Position numbers and translations under genes: made by a program. A stretch of DNA of 64,000 bases from Lophium mytilinum (lineage: Eukaryota > Ascomycota > Dothideomycetes > Mytilinidiales > Mytilinidiaceae), in assembly GCA_010093605.1 (NCBI GenBank), contig MU004181.1:3316215-3380214 (forward strand), in the 5' to 3' direction. The notes below the pieces were generated by a model. The model did no database searches. It was not told the DNA's origin and saw nothing but the letters and a program-made list of their open reading frames with translations. Each line of letters begins with the position of its first letter. Position 1 is the stretch's first letter. Below are positions 1 through 10,570 of the stretch, in pieces.

Positions 1-258
1 AGCTGTTCGTGGAACTAGTCGCGGCGCTCTCCTGAAATTTGGCCAGGAGTCCTGGAGTCTTTCATCATCGTGCACCATACGTCCATCTGCCATCCTCACA
101 AACTCGGGCTTTGCTTGCTTGCGGCGACGTCTCCCTCTTTCGGCCTTCTCCTCCGCCTTGGAAGCCTCTCTTGACGTCTTGGTGAGACCTGGCGCGTCTG
201 TCGCGCCTGTTGACGCGTGAGCAACAATGATGCTCTCGCGAGTCGCAAGAACACGCAT
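1..258 (-). CDS. Possible 5' end of a gene running off the left edge
   Basis: On minus, an ATG at 258-256 opens a frame of 86 codons with no stop before base 1. The product begins MRVLATRES and has a basic, Arg/Lys-rich middle followed by RMADGRMVHDDERL, which reads like real protein. No family is recognised. It would overlap the first 32 bases of the divergent ATPase gene, so the true start may be an internal Met (about base 88 or 73) or lie beyond an intron. The call rests only on the open frame and its composition; the rest of the gene is outside the window. Confidence 0.33.
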   Translation of the reverse strand, partial: MRVLATRESIIVAHASTGATDAPGLTKTSREASKAEEKAERGRRRRKQAKPEFVRMADGRMVHDDERLQDSWPNFRRAPRLVPRTA

Positions 259-2202
259 CACCGGCAACAGTCCCTGCCTGGCCTCTGCCTTTGTTCGTCG
301 TCCTGCTATCTCGCGAACACATCCACGCTGGGCGACGGGTCCGCCGACGCCAAATCAGCCCAACCCTGATCCCGTCGACGATGCCGCTCCCGACCTAACT
401 GGCGACAACAATGGCCGCGCCAAGTGGAAAGGCACTGCCTTCAAGATGTTCGAGAGTGCTATGACCACGTTCGCCTCTATTGCTGTTCTTGGGTGAGTGC
501 GCCCCCTGCAGATCCATTCATTCACTTCGTCCTTAGAAGTCACGTGTGCACCAAGAACACAAATCATAACATTCGTGACCTTACGCTAAATATGGGTGAC
601 ACAGCTTGGTCGGGTATAGCTACAACCGGTACTACAAGGCTCTTGTCCTGGAAAAGATGGAAAATGCGTTCCGACCAGGCGACCCTGTTCTCGAACTGGC
701 TGCTCAGGGCAAGCAAATTGCCGGGAGACCTAGTCAGCCGGGAGATGTGCCTGGCGTTGGTGGAGACGAGCACGAACGCTGGATTCCGCGAGCTGAGCAG
801 CTCAAAATCGACGCCATTATCAGAGGAGACGATCGTGGCCACTACCATCTGCTGATTGGCGAGAAAGGAACCGGAAAGTCTTCCATGTTGATTGAAGCAA
901 TGTACAAGGTTGACGGTGAGGGCGTCGCTATGTTTGAGGCCCATGCCGATCTAGAGATATTCAGAGTCCGGCGTGCGTGCCCCTTAGTCCCTCCCTACCA
1001 TCTTCACCTTCTCACATGTTTACAGTGGGAAAAGCCTTGGACTTTGAATTTCACGAGGATAACATTGGCTCTCTGTTCTCCATTCGTGGTCCACGCGATG
1101 CATCCGCACTGCTCGATATCGAACGTGCCCTCAACAAGCTCGAAAAAGTTGCGCTGAACCGGAGGAAACGGGTTGGGCGACCCTTGATTCTGATCATTAA
1201 CAGCGTGCATCTGCTCAGGGATGACGAAGACGGCCGAGATCTCCTAGAGCTGATTCAGCAACGTGCTGAACAATGGGCTGCCTCCAACCTCGCTACCGTC
1301 GTCTTCAACAGCGACGACTACTGGGTTTATGAGCGGCTAAAGCAGTACGCGACCAGGATGGAAGTGACCCCAATAGGCGACTTGCCGAAGGACAGGGCGA
1401 TTCAAGCCTTGCGCAATTACAGAATGAAATACTTCCAAGAGGAGCCAGAGGTTTCTCTGCTCGAGAAAGTTTACGATCAGATCGGGGGCCGATTAACATT
1501 CTTGAACCGCGTTGCCAAGTCCGAGGACATGATGCACACGTGTCGTAAGATCTGCGAAATGGAGAAAACATGGTTTCTGAACCAGTGTTGGATCCTGGGA
1601 ATGGAGATGGACGACGATGTCATGGACCAGCAAAAATATGCCGTATGCGCTCTCGCTTACTAACATTTTCATGTCTTCTTCATTGGCTAACACTCCTCAG
1701 TCTGCAGCTATGGTCCTAGCCAAGGCTCTCGTTGACAAAGAAAGCGAGATGGACACGATATACGACGAACAAAGAGGACATATTCTGCCAGAAATACCAG
1801 TACATGAAGCACGGCAAATCATGACTCGAGCAGACTTCATCAAAGACTACGATCGCATCAACGTTTTCACGATCGATTCGCATGCTATGGTCCGCGCAGG
1901 TAAACATCACTCAACCTCGTTCTTTCACCAAACATTACTGATCGGTATTGATAGATTCCGTCCCCATGCAGAACGCCTTTCGGGAGATATGTTCCAAGCC
2001 AGGATTCGAGAAGCATCTTGACGGCACTCTAGAGCGCATTGGTGACATTGAAAGCTTAGGCAGAACTCGAGAGCTGACTATCAAAGATCTGTGGAATGGG
2101 GGCAAATACAAGATCACGGCACGAAACGCAAAGGGAAATGTCGACAAAGATCTGTCTTTCGAAGTAGTGCCCGGAGAAAAGGACGACAGTGATGACAACT
2201 AA
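227..2202 (+). CDS. Mitochondrial P-loop ATPase of the fungal AAA type with C-terminal winged-helix region
   Basis: Five exons join in phase: 227-492, 605-972, 1026-1642, 1701-1899, 1955-2202, giving 565 residues. The first 25 residues are Arg/Ser-rich without acidic residues, as in a mitochondrial presequence. Walker A is GEKGTGKS at residues 174-181. A hydrophobic strand, LILIINSVHLL, about 100 residues later fits a Walker B with Asn in place of the usual Asp. The C-terminal 120 residues fit the winged-helix region of fungal AAA proteins of unknown role. Intron 3 carries a perfect TACTAAC branch site. Two ATGs are adjacent at 227 and 230; the first is used here. The cellular role is unknown; an ATP-dependent function in mitochondria is inferred from the presequence and fold. 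Confidence 0.85.
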
Positions 2203-3829
2203 TGCTGGAGTTCGTTCTGAAGTGAAGAATTTGTACGATAGGGTGGGGGGGATTGGCTATCCGGTGGTGGTTTGATTCTTGATACCCAAAACTAGAGTGA
2301 ATATTTAAATAACTGTTGAGCGCCACTTTCAACCCCTAGACTCAGTGATTCGAAGTCAATGTTTCGCACCTCGCGTACCTCGCTGAAGGGCATCACGACA
2401 GACCCGAGAATGCCGAAAAATACGAACCAACCAGCCAGATAGGTGTGCAGCGCTCAGAGAAAACGACATAGCCATCAAGTGTTCTTGTTGAGTCTTGAGT
2501 AGTCAGTAAGCTCGAAAGTTGGACAAATGGAGGCAACAAAGGACTGTAGTCGTTGCTACACCTCATCAGTTTCAGCGGCAATCACGGTGTATGGATGATG
2601 CTGCGGCACAAAGAATCGGTCTCGAAAGGTGGCATCGATACCACCTGCACAGCTTTGCGAAAAGAGTCAGCGGATGGCGGTCAGCCTGTCGTCTGCTATC
2701 GAGGATCTGACGACAGGGCTCTGGCTTGACGCAGGTCTGCTGTGGTGCAGATATGGGAAAGATTTGACTCGCAAGAGCGCATGAGAGTGGATCTATGCCT
2801 CTTGGCTGGCTCCATATCGTCGGCTTTGCTGTGGTGTTGCTGCAGCCCGCTGGCAGGCCGCGTCACTGTTGACTGATGTTTCTCTGCACCTCGATATCCT
2901 GAATCCCAGCACACGTGATGACTAAATCGGCCTTCTCACTGGCACTGATAGTTGATTCCACACGACACGTCCAAATCATGATAAAAAGGCATGACCATAT
3001 AAGCAGCAGTAGACCAAGCAGTTAGTCCAAGTAGAGCACGTACTGTAAATATATTCCGGTGAGGGAGAGCGTCAAGTGTTTTGCAGCCTTCTCCGGCGAG
3101 GCCTCCACACTTGATGACGGCGCACCTGAAACGGGGCGCGCCTTGCAATGTCTGGGGTGCCGATCCATCGGGCGGCACACGGGAAGCCGAAGCAGCAGCC
3201 CCTGGGCCGGCGCATACCAAGTGGCAGTCCCGCCAATGGCTGCATCTCGATTTGTCGCTGGGCGTCGCAGTGTCGGTTTCTTTGTGCACTGCCCCAGCCT
3301 TCTGCTCACAACTGCACGCCTATTCGATAAGTCGGGGCGCTGTTCGTGCTTGTTGGAGAGCCTAGCTGACGCGTGGCCCGTGAAGCTGGCCGCCATCTGG
3401 CTATTTTTTGCATCTTCTTACCGCATCGAGCCCCAGGCAAGCCACGGATCCCCACCCACGAGAAATCCGTTAGCGTACGGGGGCATCATGGAGCCATCAA
3501 CACCTAGAGGCACTACTGGAAGGCCTTCGGCCTCTTACGCGCAAGCAGTCTCGGGGAATTCGCATGTCATCAACGGCTGCGCCCATGCTTTCTTCTATTT
3601 CATCCCGCACCCCGTTCTCCTGTGCTTATAGGAGCCTCTCCTCGTCGCTTGCTTTGACAGCCGTTTGTACCTTCAAATAGACCAGCCAACCCCTCCCACT
3701 GTTCCTTGTTGCATTTGGCCAAGTGCGGAACAAAGGCCTACCCCTGTCTTCGAACTTTCTCAAATCCAATTGCAACACCACTGTGCTTGTTTCACGCCCG
3801 CATCATATTTCCCCAGGGACGTAGCCGTA
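2203..3829. other. Intergenic, no gene supported
   Basis: This 1.6-kb stretch lies between two plus-strand genes. It contains long open frames around 3059-3631, but they are present in several frames at once, reflect local GC content, and show no family motif or splice pattern. The last 200 bases before 3830 are pyrimidine-rich (CCAACCCCTCCCAC and similar), as expected for a fungal core promoter. Confidence 0.6.
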
Positions 3830-5571
3830 ATGAGGACGATACTAGCAGCGAGTCTGCTCGGGCTCGGTAAGAGGAAACACGCAGTGCCCTCTTTGATAGA
3901 ACGAAGCTGACAGTATCGTTCCACACAGCTTCCAGAGCTGTTGCGCAGGTAGCCGAACAGTGCGCGACAACTGATGTCTGCTTCAAGCTGAACATCCCCT
4001 CCAACACAGCATCATCTGGCAAAGGCGACATATTCTTCCAGATTTCCGCTCCCAGCACATACCAATATGTTGCGCTCGGCCAGGGCGATGGCATGGCCGA
4101 CTCGAACATCTTCGTCGTATACACCTCATCCAGCGGGAACAACGTGACGCTGTCACCGAGAAAGGGAACAGGGCACGTTGAGCCCAAGTACAGTAGCTCT
4201 GCCGAAGTTACTTTACTTGACGGCTCTGGGGTGTCGAATGGGAAGATGGTTGCTAACGTCAAATGTAAGTTGACTGCGCATCTGTGTGGTCCCTGAACTA
4301 ACAACTACCAGGCTCTAACTGTGACAGCTGGTCAGGGGGTTCCATGGATTTCTCCTCGTCGAAAGGCAACTGGATACATGCATTCAAGTCCGGAGGGGCG
4401 CTAAATTCGGATTCCACGTCTGCCTCTCTCTCCCAGCACGGAGCCAACGATGGGGCCGCCTTCTCGTGGGACTGGGCTGCGGCAAAGGGTGGAGACAGCC
4501 TGAATCCTTTTGTTGCTGCCGCCTCGGGAACAGGAGTCTCTGCCACCGCTAAAGTCACTGGCAAGACGACAGCTGCTCCAACAGGTGCTGCCGCCACCAG
4601 CAGCTGCGTTCCCCGGCCTACGACTGGAACTTTCGCCGACAATGAGATATCTTCTGCTGTCGCGTCTGTGACCAGCTGGCCTTCTAACGTTCCGACTGCA
4701 TTCCCATCCGGTTTCCCCTCTGAATGGAGATCTCACTGGCCGACGGCACGCCCGACGGGTGGCAATTGGTACAAGCGGGACGATACCAATTACTGCGAGG
4801 CTGGCGACACTGGAAACAGTGGCAACATCATCTCGCCTATTGTGTCTTCGAAGGTCACGCAGCAGAAGAAGATGATCGCGGCTCATGGAGTGGTCGCTGC
4901 TCTTGCGTTTGTCATTCTCTTCCCAGCCGGTGCCATCAGTATACGGCTTGCCACTTTCCCCGGCGTTATCTGGCTCCACGCCGCATTCCAGATCTTTGCG
5001 TATATCGTGTATATCGCTGCTGTCGGACTTGGAGTCTACATTGCGAATGAGAAGAGTCTGGTATGTGTTTTTCCATCTTCCTGCCTAGCAGCTACTGACC
5101 GTCTCACAGCTTTCCAACTACCATCCGATCATCGGGTTAGTGTTGTTCGTTGTCATCTTCTTCCAGCCGATTTTCGGGTGGCTTCACCACTCCCTCTTCA
5201 AGAAGTACAACAGCCGCTCGATCTGGTCGCATGTGCATATCTGGATTGGGCGCATCGCTATCACCCTCGGAATAATCAACGGCGGTCTCGGCTTCAAACT
5301 GGCGCTCAGCGATGGCGTAGGATCGCATAGCGGCATGATTGCATACGCGGTGATTGCTGCTATTGCCTGGCTACTCATGGTCCTCGCTACAATCTTTGGT
5401 GAGCGGAGGAAGGCAAGAGGTGGAATGCGAGACGCGCCTCCGAAATACGAAGAGACTACGTCTATGGATACACCGCTACGGTCGATGAGTCGAGAAGACC
5501 CGCGACACCGATCAAATCCCAGCGAGGACCGGGGGACGCATGGCTACTATGGACAGCGGTCAAAACCGTAG
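3830..5571 (+). CDS. Secreted-face cytochrome (CDH-type/DOMON) fused to cytochrome b561 membrane domain
   Basis: Exons 3830-3866, 3929-4264, 4312-5060 and 5110-5571 give 527 residues. A signal peptide (MRTILAASLLGLASRAVAQ) leads into a beta-sandwich domain of the cellobiose-dehydrogenase cytochrome type, with GDGMADSNIFVVY carrying the likely haem-ligand Met. A Ser/Thr/Pro-rich linker follows. Residues 315-471 form five membrane spans of a b561 domain; His residues in AAHGVV, LHAAFQ, NYHPIIG and SHVHIWIG fit the four haem ligands. The last 55 residues are a hydrophilic cytosolic tail. Members of this family are thought to pass electrons across the plasma membrane to extracellular iron or copper; the acceptor here is not known. 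The start was chosen because it places the signal peptide directly before intron 1. Confidence 0.88.
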
Positions 5572-6065
5572 TTCATTGTGATATGCTAGATTGGGGCGTG
5601 AAGTAATGGATGGGCCTGAATCATTCAGGGAGAAAGTCGTCATGAACTGAGATGTATATTTTTATGCGCTCCACCATATGATTGGCGGATAGATAATTTA
5701 GTGAAATGAAATACCAAATGAAAAGTTCGAAACATTTGCCCTATGGCGCGTATAGAATCTGCGAATCGTGTAAGACGCGACTGCAAATCAGGATCTAAAT
5801 GCAGTGTTTCAGTCGTGACGATGAAATAAAGCTTGTCTGGTCCACGGGTTATTTGGCGGCCGGTGCCGCAGCCGTACCAGGGGGCCTTGGCTCTCCGATC
5901 TTGGTGGAAAGAGTTGTGTGTAGAGGGGCAGTTGCACACCACAACAAAACATCTCACGCCCGCACCTCCACGTCCCCTCTATAAACACCCCCCTCGTCTT
6001 GTCGGCACTGCTCTCCGTACCTGTCTCCTCACCTCGCTGACCACGCCCAGCGATCGCGGTCCAAG
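5572..6065. other. Intergenic and promoter of the EB1 gene
   Basis: The first 250 bases are AT-rich and suit the 3' end of the b561 gene. The last 100 bases are C-rich, with a TATAAA at 5980-5985, and lead into the EB1 start at 6066. No other gene is seen. Confidence 0.5.
5980..5985 (+). promoter_or_regulatory. Possible TATA box of the EB1 gene
   Basis: TATAAA sits 80 bases before the EB1 ATG within a C-rich tract. Spacing is compatible with a short 5' UTR; no transcript data are available to confirm it. Confidence 0.35.
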
Positions 6066-7216
6066 ATGGGAGAATCGAGGTACGCTTTCCCTAGGCTGCT
6101 ATCCTGAGCGCCGCCCCGGCTTCCATCGATGCTGTGCGCATTACACACGGGCTGTGGCTAACATACTGGCGTCTATAGGCAGGAGCTACTTGCCTGGCTG
6201 AACAACCTCCTCCAGCTCAACGTCACCAAGGTCGAGCAATGCGGCACCGGGTATGCGCCTTCGTCCTATACCTCTCGCACTCCCAGTCCTCAGTCCATCG
6301 ACCGAATATTTGAGAAACACTAGGCTTGGAGCAGACAGCCGCTAATGCTTCGGATTCAGGGCAGCGCTGTGCCAGATCTTCGATAGCATCTTCTGTAAGC
6401 ACAGCAGATCTCTGCCAACTACGTCGAAAGCGATGCTGATCTGTCTGTGTCTAGATGATGTACCGATGAGCCGCGTCAAGTTCAATGCCAACACCGAATA
6501 TGCCTACTTGCAGAACTTCAAGATCCTTCAAAGTACGTCGTCTGCGCACCTCCACGAAACTTTCATCACGCTCGCGAAGTCGTCCCACAACTACTAACGC
6601 CATCTCCACACAGACATATTCACAAAGCATGGCATCGACCGCCCCGTGCCGGTGGAGGCACTGATTAAGTGCAAGATGCAGGACAACCTGGAGTTCTTGC
6701 AGTGGACAAAGCGTTATTGGGATCAGTACTACCCCGGACACGACTACGACCCTCTGGCACGGCGGAAGGGCGCGGGCGGGCCCCCTGCGACTGGTGGTCC
6801 TGCTCCGCGCGCGGCCGCCGCCTCGAGTACCGCGCGACGTGCCCCAGCTGCCAGCGCGGCGGCACCAAGAACTCGTACGCCTCAAGGAGGTGCGGCTTCC
6901 GCGGCCCTGAAAGAGGAGAACAACGTTCTGAAGGACACGGTGACCGGCCTAGAGCGCGAGCGCGACTTCTACTTCAGCAAGCTCCGGGACATCGAGCTTC
7001 TGATCCAACAGTCGATGGACGCAAACCCAGATCTTGAGAAAGACGACGATGGGCTACTGAAGCAGATCCAGACGATCCTATACTCGACCGAGGTACGCGT
7101 TTCGCAATCGTTACTTGCGAAATCCTTGGAGGCGATCATGATCACTGACTTTTCTACAGGAAGGCTTCGAGATCCCCGCAGAGGTGGAGGGAGAGGTCGA
7201 GGAAGAGACTTTCTAG
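6066..7216 (+). CDS. EB1-family microtubule plus-end tracking protein (Mal3/Bim1 type)
   Basis: Six exons (6066-6079, 6179-6250, 6360-6394, 6455-6532, 6614-7092, 7160-7216) give 244 residues, near the family norm. The N-terminal calponin-homology domain (about residues 5-105) includes LLAWLNNLL, KVEQCGTGAALCQIFDSI and CKMQDNLEFLQWTKRY. An Ala/Pro/Arg-rich linker follows. Residues about 160-225 are the coiled coil and EB homology motif (ERDFYFSKLRDIELLIQ). The protein ends in EEETF, an acidic-aromatic tail like the EEY/F motif that CAP-Gly proteins bind. EB1 binds growing microtubule ends and recruits partners. The four tiny 5' exons (14, 72, 35 and 78 bases) are typical of fungal EB1 genes and make a single-frame search miss the N-terminus. 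Confidence 0.95.
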
Positions 7217-9335
7217 ATGTCGCATAACGTGTGTGTTACAGCGGGGTTCTGCATCTTCCATACGATACCTCTTTCTAGGGCTCTCTCTTTCCGGGACGAA
7301 GTGATGACGATTTGCATGAGCGGGGTTGCCCTTTTTTGACCTTGTTCGTAGGGTGGATGAAGTGGTCTTTGTGGAGGGGAGGCGTGTGGAAATACCATTT
7401 CGTGGTAATCATTCTTGCTCCAAGCTGGTATCTCCTGCGATTGCAACGGTTAGTACATTGCTTGATGGAGAGGAAAAACTCGGCCGTGGATTTGTATGCA
7501 ATGCATCATGGTTCTGGATTACTCTCCCCTTCGGTTCAGCCTATGCGAGTGTGCTCGTTGCGTACCTCAACTTCTTAGGGATTGGCAATCTGTTGGACTA
7601 AATTGCTTTCTGATGGATCACCGATTACTAACAAGCTAGGGGAGGGCCATACTTTACGGTCATTTGTTTTGACAGTTCACCTAGCCGTAGACTGCAAGCC
7701 CTGAGGTATTCCCGCGAGACTTGACTCCCCCGCACTCTAGGACCTCGAGCCCCTTGTTCATCCCCACTCCACAGACTTCAGATACGAGCTGCCTCAGACA
7801 CCTCCTGCGAGACTCGAGATCTTCTCCCGAAGCTCAAACACCCCCACCTCGTGTGTAAGCTTGTATTCTGTGGATCACCCTTCGACAAAGCCCACCATCT
7901 GTGCCAGCAGACATGTACCTAGGTAGTTGCCCAAGCTGATCGTCAGCCTTCTGTCAGCCCAATCGGCTTTACCTGGAATTTGAAGAGATAGATACACCTG
8001 TAGACATAGTGACAACGCATCCAGCCATCCATACCGTAAGTTTACTTCAATCGTTCTGTGATCAAGGGGTTTGATTGAGCTGACAGCCCTATGGAAGATC
8101 CGCCCCATAAAGCCTCTATGTCTTGAGTTTACCAATTATATACGTAATATCTACCTCACAGAGCGAAATCTAAACAACGATTAGTCATGTCTGCCCGTAT
8201 ACCCCTCAAGAGACGAGTGATATCGCTGGGTATTTGGAGCTTTGAAGTCGTCAAAGCTTGACTGGATTGTGTTGCTAGTGTAACACTGCGTCATGCAGCG
8301 CAAGTAGCCCAGGTGAGGGATTGATTGCCAGCTATAATACATGAACGGAATCCGGTAGGTTTTACTCCATAGGCGGTACTTAGAACTCCTGATTGTAAGT
8401 AAGGTTTTGGAATCGCTCCCTACATAGTACAAACTCATATCAGAAGTTACGGCGTCGGCGCTGCGGGAACATAACAGCTGTTATCTTGGGAGGGCCGTAT
8501 GAGATTGAGAAAGAACTAGAGACTATTACCGCGACTCAGACTACGTTCAGCGATGCTGTTTCTGCCTCTCAAGGCGAGAACAGAGCTCGGTAGAATGGGG
8601 CAGCTTTGATGCTTTTATTAAATTATGAAGTAAGAAATCACAGAGTTTTGCAGTCTAATCTTGGGATTGAATTTCTCTTCCACGGTTCTAGAAAGAGGAT
8701 AGTGCATTTTCATTTGGGGTTCGATATATTATGGATGGTTCTCAGTAGCTAGAAAAGATGCAACTCTTGGTGCCAATGGATCGGACAGTCTCATAACAGT
8801 GCTTCAAGCTCGTATCAATACACTTTAGCAGTATCAGAGACTAAGAAGCACAACTAGAAGGATCACGTGATGGTGGCAATTGACGCTAGTAAATGATCCT
8901 CTAGATAGATCCCTCTCCTTTGCCGTTCACCCCGCCAAGCTCAAATGCTAGCAGTAGGTCTCTTTGAGCAAGCTAGAGAGTAACTCAGCCGTCTCGGACA
9001 GCGCCCGGCCACCGTCTGAGAAAACCTCGCGATTGAGCGATGGATCGACTAGCTACAGATGTTTATCTGTACCGCGTGACTCTAACAATGGTATCTTAGA
9101 CGCAGAGATTCAGGAGATATCTGGCTTGCTGAGCAACGTGTGCTTTGTAGTATGCATGACGGAGAGCTAGCGGAAGGGATGCATGAATTGAATGATGATT
9201 TGTTTGATTGGATGGAGTGCAGTACTTCGTATGAAAGGTTGAACAACTTACGGACATAATGTAATCAAGATATCATTACACGCAAAAGTATTCATTGAAG
9301 TCAGAAGATTCCCTATAAAAGGTGTTTCCAGAGTA

Positions 9336-9354
9336 GTTTGACGCGTCAACCCTA
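9336..9354 (+). repeat. First copy of a 19-bp block with a 10-bp palindromic core
   Basis: GTTTGACGCGTCAACCCTA. The core TGACGCGTCA is a perfect palindrome and contains ACGCGT, the MluI cell-cycle-box sequence. A second copy, differing at one base, lies 427 bases downstream in the same orientation. Confidence 0.6.
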
Positions 9355-9762
9355 TCACGCGGGGCATGAGAAAGGTGGCACCCTCTTCTTACTTTTGTAC
9401 CCCTGCTTGTGGTGCTTCAATGCATTTTCAAGATAACAAAGGTGATAGAAACTCTTAACGTTTGGCTACGTGAATATTTGTTAAGATACTCCAGGCAGTG
9501 GCAGACCGGAGCACCTTCTGTACGAAGTACAATAGCCATAAGAGAGCGTGGAAGATAAGTGGCAATAGAAATTGGCAGTCTATAAATTTCTAAGCTTTAC
9601 CTATTACTTGTACGCTTGTTTAGCACCTTTAGAGGTCCTCCAGTATGCTATTTCTACTCATGAAATACCAGCTTTGGCAAGCCTGATAGCTCTTCGGGCG
9701 ACCTCAGACAGTGTTGAACTGCTGTAGTGTGTCACTCTTTTGCTGCCCAGGTATTAATTGTG

Positions 9763-9781
9763 GTTTGACGCGTCAGCCCTA
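9763..9781 (+). repeat. Second copy of the 19-bp palindrome-cored block
   Basis: GTTTGACGCGTCAGCCCTA, 18 of 19 bases equal to the copy at 9336. It lies 132 bases before the start codon of the LysM gene, so it could be an upstream control site for it. Confidence 0.6.
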
Positions 9782-9912
9782 GGTATCAAGCCGCTGCACA
9801 GCCTCACCGGTATGACGAGCATCCTAAGACGCTCTTGAACAGCTCCCTTCCCAGCACAGCTTCACTCAACTCCCCCCTCCAAATCACCTTCCAATCAAAC
9901 TAAACCACCAAA

Positions 9913-10570
9913 ATGGGCCGCTGGACAGACAGAGAATCCGTAAGCCTTTCACCCCAATCCGCGACTACTCGTCTCACAACTGCAGGACGAACAACGCCTG
10001 CCCGATGGCATGCAGCGCATCGGCTACGACGCCGACACGCAGCGCTACTCATACCGCGACGCAGACGGCTCGCACTGGGAGGGCGAAGAGGGGAGTCAGT
10101 ATGGCCAGCTCCATCCAGGTATATCCGCCCCCTCCCACCTCCAGTCCATCGCGCGATGCTAACCCGCGTGCAGCTGGCGCCCGACCTCAATTGTCGCCGG
10201 GGCAGGTAGAAGCACACGTAAGTAACGATATCGTCCCCATTCTACCTTTTAGAAGATTATCTAACATGCTCCGGGGCTCTAGAACGAGGCCCTCCGCGCC
10301 GGTAACCGCCAGGCCTGGCGTTATATGCTCCCCTTCGCCCTCGTCGGCATCGTCTTCCTACTCCTCCTCTTCCGCTTCTTGGACTCGGGGTCCGCGGCTA
10401 AGGTGCTGACCTGCCCACCGAACAACCATCCGTATGAGGTTAGGAAGGGAGATACGTGCTGGGCGATTGCGGAGAAGTTTGGGTTGGATGTGGAGGGGTT
10501 GGTGAAGTTGAATTCAGGGTTGGAGTGTGAGAAGATGTGGGCGGGTAGTAAGGTCTGTGTGCCGGAGTAG
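9913..10570 (+). CDS. Small single-span membrane protein with an extracytoplasmic LysM domain
   Basis: Exons 9913-9939, 9986-10118, 10174-10217 and 10283-10570 give 163 residues. The N-terminal half is hydrophilic and rich in Asp, Arg, Tyr and Gly. One membrane span (MLPFALVGIVFLLLLFRF) lies about residues 83-100. The C-terminus is one LysM domain, YEVRKGDTCWAIAEKFGLD to the end, with three Cys residues (CW, LEC, KVC) as in fungal LysM modules. LysM binds N-acetylglucosamine polymers such as chitin. With the N-terminus in the cytosol the domain would face the wall or secretory lumen. Proteins of this small architecture are widespread in Pezizomycotina and their role is not established. Donor GTAAGT and CTAAC branch sites support the joins. 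Confidence 0.82.

Larger units (their letters stand above)
7217..9912. other. Gene-poor region with possible relic coding fragments
   Basis: This 2.7-kb stretch is lower in GC than its flanks and has stops in all frames at high density. Two short frames look like relic coding sequence: 8503-8592 and 8964-9170, both plus; the second yields residues such as NNGILDAEIQEISGLLSNV. Neither joins into a gene and no family is recognised. Two near-identical 19-bp blocks built on the palindrome TGACGCGTCA lie at 9336 and 9763. Nothing else is supported. Confidence 0.5.

Noticed and set aside
3059-3631. 190-codon plus open frame
   Set aside because: Several frames are open at the same place on both strands, composition is not protein-like and there is no motif; it is an effect of GC content.
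9336-9781. Terminal inverted repeats of a transposon
   Set aside because: The two blocks are in the same orientation; only their core is palindromic, and no transposase remnant is seen between them.
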